Source: Alloiococcus sp035301245 (GTDB lineage: Bacteria > Bacillota > Bacilli > Lactobacillales > Carnobacteriaceae_A). From it: a DNA stretch of 8,840 bases. This document shows, one piece after another, positions 1 through 5,975 of this stretch (within the stretch, counting starts at the first letter, position 1; the number at the start of each line of letters is the position of its first letter). A program made the position numbers and the translations under genes. The stretch spans positions 1 through 8,840 of the forward strand of contig DATGUS010000084.1 in NCBI GenBank assembly GCA_035301245.1, in the 5' to 3' direction. The notes beneath the pieces are model-generated. The model made no database searches and was not told the DNA's origin. It saw only the letters and a program-made list of their open reading frames with translations.

Positions 1-27
1 AGTATTATAATACCCAACCAATGTATA

Positions 28-93
28 ATAATAACCAACTTTGTGTATGTTTTATGTAAACGAATGTAAAGGGAATGTAAATTTTAATGTCAT
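28..93 (-). promoter_or_regulatory. Tandem Pho-box array with promoter, probably for pst genes beyond the left edge
   Basis: Read on the minus strand, hexamers ATGACA (93-88), TTTACA (81-76), TTTACA (70-65), TTTACA (60-55) and CATACA (49-44) repeat with steps of 12, 11, 10 and 11 bp. The established Bacillus PhoP site is a set of TT(A/T/C)ACA repeats with about 5-bp gaps just upstream of the -10. Here TATTAT (33-28) lies 10 bp after the last repeat. No good -35 is present, as is usual for PhoP-activated promoters. Direction and the adjacent phoPR pair suggest that the controlled gene, likely pstS, starts left of coordinate 1. Confidence 0.65.
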
Positions 94-334
94 TCAAATA
101 TTCATAGTCGTTTTAAGAGTGATCTTAAACCTTCTTTATCATTAAAATAATTAAATTTAAACATAAGTACTTAATGAATAAAAATTGATACACGGATTTT
201 GAAATAGCTAAATAGAAATATTATAGTCCTCCCATAGTGTTCCTCCTCTTTAATGAGGAGCGAAACATCGGAGATGAGACGAGTCATTTAAACAAACGGC
301 AACAACATTTAAAAAATAGTTGATCATATAATAA
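94..334. other. Intergenic region left of the phoR terminator
   Basis: Besides the hairpin and mini-ORF at 221-260, this AT-rich stretch holds two short palindromes (TTAAATTTAA 151-160 and TAAGTACTTA 164-173) and a small dyad CATC-GGA-GATG (266-276). No open frame over 40 codons with a ribosome binding site, and no tRNA, riboswitch or mobile-element end, is visible on either strand. Confidence 0.5.
221..260 (-). other. SD-sequestering hairpin with a four-codon mini-ORF
   Basis: On the minus strand CTCCTC (260-255) pairs with GAGGAG (248-243) around a 6-nt loop. The second arm overlaps a perfect ribosome binding site AGGAGG (247-242). Six bases later an ATG (235-233) starts the frame Met-Gly-Gly-Leu-stop, ending at TAA 223-221. 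A 38-codon frame (287-171) crosses the same region but lacks its own ribosome binding site. No promoter for this element is clear. It may be a leader-peptide relic, a translation-controlled leader or chance. Confidence 0.3.
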
Positions 335-374
335 AAACACCTTTACATTTGTGTGCCACTATGTAAAGGTGTTT
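331..374 (-). terminator. Intrinsic terminator after phoR
   Basis: A perfect 14-bp inverted repeat (335-348 with 361-374) has a 12-nt loop and is followed on the minus strand by TTTTTAT, the T-run partly overlapping the stem base. It lies 9 bp after the phoR stop and would end the phoPR transcript before the intergenic region to its left. The stem is AT-rich, so some read-through is plausible. Confidence 0.88.
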
Positions 375-382
375 AGTATCAT

Positions 383-2176
383 TTAGTTGTTTAGAATAAT
401 GTTTTTGTTTTCGGCTATAGGCATCCATACCCTAAAAGTCGATCCTTCTTGCGGCATACTTTCTAGTTCTATCCAGCCGTCCATGCCATCAACAAGCCAT
501 TTGACAATAGAAAGCCCAAGTCCTGTCCCACCGGCATTACGGCTTCTTGCTTTGTCTACACGGTAGAAACGTTCAAAGATTCTTTCTTGTTCTTTTTGGG
601 GAATACCAATACCATTATCTTTAACTTCAATAATACCTTCTTTTCCTCTAGTATCGATAACAATCTTTACATAACCTTTTTCAGTCGTATAAGAAATGGC
701 GTTCCCAATTAAGTTAATTATTACTTGCTTCAACTCATCTTGATTTACATTGACGATTAGATCAGTTTTTACGTCAACTGTTAGGTCGATCTGTTTTGTT
801 TCAGCTTTTTGGTAAAGAATTTGTATGGCATCTCTAACAGTATCCTCTACATTAACTTGATCAGCTGCTACGTGATTTGGTCGCTGTTCTAAACGAGATA
901 GCTGTAAGATATCGTGAACCATCGTATCTAAACGAGTCGATTCTTTTAACATAATTTCTAAAAATTCTTTTAATAATTCTGGATCATTCATTGCACCATC
1001 CAGTAAAGTTTCACTAAAGCCTTTTAATGCCGTAATTGGTGTTCGCAATTCGTGAGATGCGTTCGCTACGAAATCAGTTCTGACTTGTTCAAGTCTCTTG
1101 ATCTCAGTAATGTCATAAAGAAGCACAGCATAATTGTTTTCTTCATCGACATTAATAATTGGAATCACGTTCACATCCACGACACGTTCACTTTGGAGAT
1201 AGAGAACAACTTCTTTATTCTGTGGTTTGTCGCGCTTGATCGCTTTATCTACTAGTCTCGTAATTTCAGAGCTTTGAATAATATCTGTGTAGTCTCTTCC
1301 AAGATATCCATAAACATTCGTGCTTAATATTTCATTGACAGCTGGATTACATACTTTAATTTCGCGGTCTTCATTTAATAAGATCACACCTACCACAATA
1401 TTTTCAAGTAAGGTAGTTAAACGGCGATCATTTTGTTGGATTTCAAGCAATTGTGACTCTAGGTTTTCTGCTAAATAATTAATAGAATGACCGAGCTCAT
1501 TAATCTCTTCATATGAATTCATTGTGTAACGCGTTTGATAATCTTTATTAGATAATTTATTCATTACAACACGTAATTCATCAATCGGGTGTTTAATTTT
1601 GTTTGTCCAATAAAATGTCATGTAAAATGTTACAGCAATCAAGATAATCAAGGATAATACAATTAAACCAGACAGATAAAAGACGATTTCTCTAAAATTC
1701 GTCATGCTATTAGATATTCGAACAACACCAAGCAGTTCACCTGATGGATTGTAAATCGCTTCTGCTGCATAAAACATCACGTCACCGGTTGACGTGCTTT
1801 CTCGACTCGCTGTAACGACAGTGTTCTCTTCGACAGATTTAATGAACTCTTCACGATCAGCATGGTTTTCCGCTTCTTCTACATCTAATGTTGTATCTAA
1901 AATAATTTCACCATTAGGATCTATAATGGTCATTCGTTCACTTAAGTAAGTTGCGATATCTGATACCGAATGTTTCAATGAGTCGACATCCCTAATATTT
2001 TCAGCATCTTCTTCGATTTTACGAGATATGACAGCCATCTGATCCGACAACATATTTTCTTGCTGTTTTAATATTTGGCTCTCTGTCATTTGAATAAAAG
2101 CCAAGAGCAAAATAACAGTGAGTACAGAATAGGCTAATGTAAAATAAAGCAGCATTCTCTTTCTTAATCGCTTCAT
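383..2176 (-). CDS. phoR: PhoR-type membrane sensor histidine kinase
   Basis: This kinase is predicted to phosphorylate the PhoP product in response to phosphate limitation. The 597 residues run in order: TM1 (about 8-29), extracytoplasmic sensor region (30-165, containing IDPNGEIILDTT and a PAS-like fold), TM2 (164-189), HAMP (190-245), cytoplasmic PAS (about 250-355), HisKA with the H box ANASHELRTP (phosphoacceptor H375), and a HATPase domain. The latter has N box N492, G1 DNGIGIP (520-526), F box FERFYRVDKARS and G2 GGTGLGLSIVK (549-559). All catalytic motifs are intact. The ATG overlaps the phoP stop by 4 nt, with GAGG 7 nt upstream, so the pair is translationally coupled. A WalK identity is the main alternative, because the domain layout is the same. 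The phoP/ftsEX context and downstream Pho-box array favour PhoR. A terminator follows 9 bp after the stop. Confidence 0.88.
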   Translation of the reverse strand: MKRLRKRMLLYFTLAYSVLTVILLLAFIQMTESQILKQQENMLSDQMAVISRKIEEDAENIRDVDSLKHSVSDIATYLSERMTIIDPNGEIILDTTLDVEEAENHADREEFIKSVEENTVVTASRESTSTGDVMFYAAEAIYNPSGELLGVVRISNSMTNFREIVFYLSGLIVLSLIILIAVTFYMTFYWTNKIKHPIDELRVVMNKLSNKDYQTRYTMNSYEEINELGHSINYLAENLESQLLEIQQNDRRLTTLLENIVVGVILLNEDREIKVCNPAVNEILSTNVYGYLGRDYTDIIQSSEITRLVDKAIKRDKPQNKEVVLYLQSERVVDVNVIPIINVDEENNYAVLLYDITEIKRLEQVRTDFVANASHELRTPITALKGFSETLLDGAMNDPELLKEFLEIMLKESTRLDTMVHDILQLSRLEQRPNHVAADQVNVEDTVRDAIQILYQKAETKQIDLTVDVKTDLIVNVNQDELKQVIINLIGNAISYTTEKGYVKIVIDTRGKEGIIEVKDNGIGIPQKEQERIFERFYRVDKARSRNAGGTGLGLSIVKWLVDGMDGWIELESMPQEGSTFRVWMPIAENKNIILNN

Positions 2177-2877
2177 TGCGGTGCCTCAAATTTATAGCCA
2201 AATCCTCGAGCCGTTTTAACGTATTTAGGATTCTTCGTATCTTCTTCTAGCTTTTCACGTAAGTGACTAATATGAACGTCCACTATACGAGTTTCCCCTG
2301 CAAAATCATAGTTCCAAATCGCATTTAAGAGCTGTTCTCTACTTAGAATGCGTCCTTGTCTTTTAGCTAAATATAGTAATAAATCAAATTCTTTTGGTGT
2401 TAGGAATGTTTCTTCGCCTCGTACCGTCACGTTAAACTCTGTCGGGTTTATCACAATATCCCCCACCGAAATGGTGTTTTCTGAAGGTGCTTCATCGGTT
2501 GATTTTTGACTTTTGTTATATCGTCTAAAGATGGCTTTCATTCTTGCAATAACTTCTCTTGGACTGAACGGTTTAGTTATATAATCATCCGCCCCAATTT
2601 CTAGACCGATTATTTTATCAATTTCTGAATCTTTGGCAGTTAACATAATTATTGGTGTATCTACTTTTTCACGACGTAATTGACGACAAATTTCAATGCC
2701 GTCCATTGAGGGCAACATAAGATCTAACAAAATTAAATCGAAATCATTATCTAAAGCTCGTTTAAAACCTTCTTCTCCATCCATGAACGTTTTTGTTTCG
2801 TAACCTTCTTGTTCAATGTTGTAACTAAGTAATTTAGCAATTGAGCTTTCATCTTCAATGATTAATATTTTTTTCAT
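2173..2877 (-). CDS. phoP: PhoP-type response regulator (OmpR/PhoB family), phosphate response
   Basis: This is a DNA-binding transcription factor activated by phosphorylation from the adjacent kinase. The 234 residues comprise a receiver domain (about 1-120) with acidic pocket E8-D9, phosphoacceptor D52 (LLDLMLP), T80 and K102 (TKPF), a linker at 120-135, and an OmpR-type winged helix (about 136-231) ending in the usual TARGFGYKF. The ribosome binding site AAGGAAGG lies 6 nt before the ATG. The stop TGA overlaps the ATG of the kinase gene as ATGA. Sequence alone does not separate PhoP from WalR firmly. I call PhoP because the gene sits between ftsEX and a Pho-box-like array, the kinase has a PhoR-like sensor, and no yycH/yycI follow. 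In streptococci the same regulator is called PnpR. Confidence 0.87.
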   Translation of the reverse strand: MKKILIIEDESSIAKLLSYNIEQEGYETKTFMDGEEGFKRALDNDFDLILLDLMLPSMDGIEICRQLRREKVDTPIIMLTAKDSEIDKIIGLEIGADDYITKPFSPREVIARMKAIFRRYNKSQKSTDEAPSENTISVGDIVINPTEFNVTVRGEETFLTPKEFDLLLYLAKRQGRILSREQLLNAIWNYDFAGETRIVDVHISHLREKLEEDTKNPKYVKTARGFGYKFEAPQ

Positions 2878-2934
2878 GTTATACCTTCCTTACCAAAATA
2901 TGCTATAACTAGAACCCCAGTTATTCTTATCTTA

Positions 2935-2993
2935 ATAGTAACATAATTCATACGCCTAACTAATGTCTTTACACAACCTATACATGACTGACA
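2935..2993 (-). promoter_or_regulatory. Candidate phoP promoter with Pho-box-like repeats
   Basis: On the minus strand an extended -10, TGT then TACTAT (2943-2935), has a poor -35 (TTAGTT, 2963-2958, 17-bp spacer), as expected for an activated promoter. Upstream on the plus strand lie TTTACA (2968-2973), TATACA (2979-2984) and CTGACA (2988-2993), with starts 11 and 9 bp apart. These resemble PhoP half-sites, here on the strand opposite to transcription. Autoregulation of phoPR by PhoP is known in Bacillus. The repeats are imperfect. Confidence 0.4.
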
Positions 2994-3060
2994 TATTATT
3001 AATATTTTTCAAACCTATTCTTATAAACTAGGTTTTTAAACAGGTTTATAGTTTTAAGTT

Positions 3061-3099
3061 AAAAAAACGTCAGATGAAGATTAATTGCTTCATCTGACG
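3061..3099 (-). terminator. Intrinsic terminator after ftsX
   Basis: A perfect 12-bp inverted repeat (CGTCAGATGAAG at 3068-3079 and its complement at 3088-3099) has an 8-nt loop and is followed on the minus strand by seven T (3067-3061). It lies 33 bp after the ftsX stop. A smaller 6-bp hairpin (3106-3111 with 3117-3122) precedes it. On the plus strand there is no T-run, so it acts in the ftsX direction and separates ftsEX from phoPR transcription. Confidence 0.93.
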
Positions 3100-3132
3100 A
3101 TTTCTATGACTTCTATAGTCATTTCAGTTATT

Positions 3133-4020
3133 TTAAATTTTTAAGAATTTACGGATGGATAAGCTAGAACCAAAGCTTCCAATAATGACACCGATAGCTA
3201 CCATAAAACCAAGTAGGTAATATAAGAATGGACCTGGAGGAAGTAGGGCAAATGTTGTTCCACTAAGCATTCTCATTAATCGTTGGAACCCATTCACATA
3301 AACATAGCCTACAATCCCTGCGGCAACAGCTGAACCTAAGAAGCCTATAATCGCACCTTCAATTAAGAAAGGCCAGCGAATAAACCAATTTTTCGCTCCC
3401 ACTAGTTTCATAATTTCGATTTCGGTACTTCGTGAAAAGATCGCGATTCGAATGGTGTTTGAGATTAAGAAGATCGCTGTAAATATTAGGACACCAACAA
3501 TCACAATGCCTATGTTGCGCATGTTCTCTGTTAAAGTAAATAAACGATCTGCTTCAGCTCCGCCATAGTTAACATCTTGAACATAATCAAAGTCTTGAAT
3601 TTCTTCAGCAGTACGTTGAGTGTCTTCTGGTGTCTTTGCACTAACAATAAAGACATCATATAATGGGTTGTCATCACCTTCAAATAGATTAAAATCTTCA
3701 CCATAGACACCGATGATGTTATCTAGCTCTTCATCTTGACTAGAGAACTCAATGCTATCAATACTCTCTAAGTCTTCAATTTGCTTTTTAAGTTCTTCTT
3801 GATTATCTTTATCTGCAGCAAGATCAATTGATACTCGAATACTTACATCTTCTTCAATATCAGTTGCTAATTTATTAATATTGAATAATGTCGCAACTAA
3901 ACTTCCAACTAATAGCAATGTAATCGCAACAGCACTTACTGCGGCAACGGTCATCCAACCGTTACGACGTAAACTTTTTAAAGCGACGCCAATATGACTG
4001 AAAAATGTTCTAATCTTCAT
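3133..4020 (-). CDS. ftsX: FtsX, cell-division ABC transporter membrane subunit
   Basis: FtsX is the membrane partner of FtsE. The 295-residue product has the family layout: a short cytoplasmic N-terminus, TM1 (about 23-46), a large extracellular loop (about 47-168) that in other Firmicutes contacts the peptidoglycan hydrolase, then TM2 (169-190), TM3 (216-242) and TM4 (262-284), with a basic tail RKFLKI. The conserved stretch IEIMKLVGAKNWFIRWPFLIEG links TM2 and TM3. I chose ATG 4020 because AAGGAG (4035-4030) lies 9 nt upstream and the protein then begins MKIRTFF, matching the length and start of Bacillus FtsX. ATG 4026 has only a 3-nt spacer, and an open frame extending to 4074 lies wholly inside ftsE. 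It overlaps ftsE by 11 nt. Confidence 0.95.
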   Translation of the reverse strand: MKIRTFFSHIGVALKSLRRNGWMTVAAVSAVAITLLLVGSLVATLFNINKLATDIEEDVSIRVSIDLAADKDNQEELKKQIEDLESIDSIEFSSQDEELDNIIGVYGEDFNLFEGDDNPLYDVFIVSAKTPEDTQRTAEEIQDFDYVQDVNYGGAEADRLFTLTENMRNIGIVIVGVLIFTAIFLISNTIRIAIFSRSTEIEIMKLVGAKNWFIRWPFLIEGAIIGFLGSAVAAGIVGYVYVNGFQRLMRMLSGTTFALLPPGPFLYYLLGFMVAIGVIIGSFGSSLSIRKFLKI

Positions 4021-4696
4021 AACCATATTCTCCTTCCATTTCGTCACGAGCAATACGGCCACTTTCGATAGCAATCACACGATGTCTTGCTTTGTTAACG
4101 ATATCACTGTGATGAGTCGCCATGATAACCGTTGTTCCAAGACGATTAATTTCTTCAAGAACTTCTAATATTTCCCAAGATGTTTCTGGGTCAAGGTTAC
4201 CTGTCGGCTCATCAGCAATAAGCACTTGAGGGGTATTGGCAATGGCTCGAGCAATCGCTACACGCTGCTGCTCCCCACCCGAGATCTGATTCGGGAACAT
4301 TTTCCCTTTGTGTTTCAAGCCAACTAAATCCAAAACTTCCGTTACACGTTTTCTAATTTCTTTTGGTTTTTTTTCTAAAACTTTCATCGCATACGCCACA
4401 TTTTCATAAACAGTCAAACGGGGTAATAACTTGAAATCTTGGAAAACCACTCCGACGTTTCGTCGTAATTTCGGAACGTCTTTTCGTTTCATTTTGCCGA
4501 TATCAAACTCATTAACTTTAACGATTCCTTTAGTTGGTACTTCTTCACGGTAAATTAATTTAATAAACGTTGATTTACCAGCACCTGATGGGCCTACAAC
4601 ATAAACGAATTCTCCTTGATCAATTTCAACAGATAATTTGTTTAAGGCAGTAATCCCATTATTATATTTTTTATAGACATTTTCCATTTTAATCAT
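4010..4696 (-). CDS. ftsE: FtsE, cell-division ABC transporter ATP-binding subunit
   Basis: FtsE is the cytoplasmic ATPase of the FtsEX complex, which transmits ATP hydrolysis through FtsX to activate peptidoglycan hydrolases outside the cell (PcsB or CwlO-type in Firmicutes) rather than transporting a substrate. The 228 residues hold every ABC motif: Walker A GPSGAGKST (35-43), Q-loop Q86 in VVFQDF, signature SGGEQQR (139-145), Walker B with D162-E163 (ADEPTGNLD) and H-loop H195. The stretch VVFQDFKLLPRLTVYENV is typical of FtsE. The start at 4696 lies 5 nt after AGGTG; a second ATG three codons in (MIKM) is a possible alternative. The gene ends with TAG inside ftsX, and the ftsX ribosome binding site lies in its last codons, suggesting coupled translation. 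Confidence 0.96.
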   Translation of the reverse strand: MIKMENVYKKYNNGITALNKLSVEIDQGEFVYVVGPSGAGKSTFIKLIYREEVPTKGIVKVNEFDIGKMKRKDVPKLRRNVGVVFQDFKLLPRLTVYENVAYAMKVLEKKPKEIRKRVTEVLDLVGLKHKGKMFPNQISGGEQQRVAIARAIANTPQVLIADEPTGNLDPETSWEILEVLEEINRLGTTVIMATHHSDIVNKARHRVIAIESGRIARDEMEGEYGYED

Positions 4697-4770
4697 AATT
4701 TCACCTATCTACTTCTTCATAGCTTAATGACACTGTATTCTATCATTCTACCTTAGTGTAGTACATTAAT

Positions 4771-4799
4771 GTTTTAAATAGATTACAGCTTTATGTCAA
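4771..4799 (-). promoter_or_regulatory. Candidate promoter for ftsEX, abutting the prfB stop
   Basis: On the minus strand a consensus -35 TTGACA (4799-4794) begins on the base after the prfB TGA. After 17 bp comes TAAAAC (4776-4771), a 4-of-6 match to the -10. Further downstream, TGA then TAGAAT (4745-4737) is a second, extended -10 candidate with no good -35. I see no terminator between prfB and ftsE, so ftsEX may also be reached by read-through from prfB. Confidence 0.5.
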
Positions 4800-5904
4800 T
4801 CATAAATCAATTTGAGATCTTAAGTACGCTTCAATAAATAGATCTATCTCGCCATCCATAACAGCATCTGTATTTCCGGTTTCCACATTCGTGCGGTGAT
4901 CTTTAACCATTGAATACGGGTGGAAAACATAGGATCTAATTTGTGATCCCCAGCCAATTTCTTTTTGTTCACCACGAGCTTTTGCCATTTCAGCTTCTTT
5001 TTCTTCGACTTCTTTTTGATACAGTTTTGATTTCAGCATAGTCATGGCTTGTTCACGGTTCTGAAGTTGTGAACGACCTGATTGACTTTGAACAACAATG
5101 CCAGTTGGCTGATGGGTAATTCGTACAGCAGAGTCCGTTTTGTTAACGTGCTGTCCTCCAGCACCACTGGCACGATACGTATCAATTCTTAAGTCTTCTG
5201 CTGCAATGTCAATGTCAATCGACTGATCAATTTCTGGTGTCACTTCACATGATACAAATGACGTATGACGTCTACCACTTGAATCAAATGGTGATATACG
5301 AACTAGTCGGTGAATGCCTTTTTCAGCTTTTAATAACCCATAGGCATTTTCACCTTTAACTAGTAAAGACACACTCTTAATGCCAGCTTCATCACCGTCT
5401 TGGTAGTCAATAATTTCATAACTGAAGCTTTTTTGTTCAATCCATCGTGTGTACATACGGTAAAGCAATTCGCCCCAGTCTTGTGATTCAGTCCCCCCAG
5501 CTCCGGGATGCAGTTCTAATATGGCATTATTGCTATCATATTCACCAGACAAAAGTAATTCAATTTCTAACTCTTCAACTTTCTGATTCATCAAGCTGTT
5601 ATTCTTTTCAAGTTCATCAAAAAGGTCCTGATCCTCTGCATCATCAAGCATAAGCAAGATTGTTTCATTCTCTTCAATCGTTTCTTCAATGGTATTTAAC
5701 AACCCTAATTTATGCTTCAGCAAGTTTGTCTGATTAATGATTCGCTGTGAACGTTCTTGATCATCCCAGAAGTTCGGCTGAGTCATCAATTCTTGAGCTT
5801 CAGCCAGATCTGTTTCCATCTTATCTAAGTCAAAGAGACCCCCTAAAGTTCTCTAGTTTCTCTTTAACTACTTCAATATTTTTTTCAATTTCATGTTGCT
5901 CCAT
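4800..5904 (-). CDS. prfB: Peptide chain release factor 2 (RF2), made by programmed +1 frameshift
   Basis: RF2 recognises UGA and UAA stop codons in the ribosomal A site and triggers peptidyl-tRNA hydrolysis. The gene is in two frames. ATG at 5904-5902, 9 nt after the ribosome binding site AAAGGAG (5920-5914), begins a 24-codon frame (MEQHEIEKNIEV...NFRGSL) that stops at TGA 5832-5830. Skipping T5832 gives GAC-TTA-GAT-AAG and continues to TGA 4802-4800. The full product is 367 residues, the usual RF2 length. In that numbering the stop-codon-reading SPF motif is at 204-206 and the catalytic GGQ at 249-251, close to the known RF2 positions. The N-terminal part is a helical bundle rich in Glu and Leu. 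An annotation starting at ATG 5819 would lose 28 residues and lacks a ribosome binding site. The gene itself ends in UGA, so RF2 is needed both to stop at the frameshift codon and to finish its own synthesis. Confidence 0.97.
5829..5844 (-). promoter_or_regulatory. RF2 programmed +1 frameshift site
   Basis: On the minus strand the sequence reads AGG GGG TCT CTT TGA C. The AGGGGG (5844-5839) is the internal Shine-Dalgarno-like stimulator, placed three bases before the slippery CTT (5835-5833). CTT is followed by the in-frame stop TGA (5832-5830) and then C (5829), a weak termination context. The peptidyl-tRNA slips from CUU to UUU, and translation resumes at GAC. This differs from the textbook E. 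coli site by one base (TCT for TAT). Known consequence in the family: low RF2 lets ribosomes shift and make more RF2, while abundant RF2 terminates at the UGA. Confidence 0.97.
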
Positions 5905-5923
5905 CGTCTGATTCTCCTTTGAT

Positions 5924-5956
5924 AAAAAAGGTAGGAGCAACTCAAGCCCCCACCTT
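5924..5956 (-). terminator. Intrinsic terminator between secA and prfB
   Basis: Read on the minus strand, arm 5956-5946 (AAGGTGGGGGC) pairs with 5938-5928 (GCTCCTACCTT) as an 11-bp stem with two G-U pairs and a 7-nt loop. A run of six T follows (5929-5924). It starts about 20 bp after the secA stop. The T-run ends only 3 bp before the prfB ribosome binding site, leaving no space for a promoter between the terminator and prfB. Expression of prfB must therefore come from read-through or from a promoter inside secA or the terminator itself. The stem is clear; its efficiency is not known. Confidence 0.85.
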
Positions 5957-5975
5957 CTCTTTTGATATTTGTCTT

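Noticed and set aside
171..287. A 38-codon minus-strand frame, MTRLISDVSLL...
   Set aside because: It has no ribosome binding site of its own, the strong AGGAGG inside it serves a different frame, and the composition is low-complexity toward the end.
335..374. TTTACA hexamers on both strands near the phoR end, resembling Pho-box units
   Set aside because: They are the two arms of the terminator stem, with no tandem repeats at 11-bp steps and no promoter next to them.
99..374. Pho-box array driving a plus-strand small RNA that ends at the phoR terminator stem
   Set aside because: The plus-strand -10 (TATTCA) is weak and the stem lacks a T-run on that strand. The minus-strand reading fits the known Pho layout better.
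1052..1255. Plus-strand frame of 67 codons within phoR
   Set aside because: It is antisense to the PAS and HisKA coding region and has no ribosome binding site or recognisable product.
2019..2201. Minus-strand frame of 60 codons across the phoP-phoR junction
   Set aside because: It overlaps both real genes in another frame and has no recognisable product.
3022..3050. TATAAAC ... GTTTATA inverted repeat before the phoP promoter
   Set aside because: It is AT-only at the arms apart from one C-G pair, has an irregular interior and no T-run. Nothing distinguishes it from background AT-rich dyads.
4010..4074. Longer ftsX start at 4074 adding 18 residues
   Set aside because: It lies wholly inside ftsE. 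The AAGGAG at 4035-4030 and the family start MKI... support 4020.
5447..5653. Plus-strand frame of 68 codons within prfB
   Set aside because: It is a shadow of the RF2 coding sequence, with no independent start signal.
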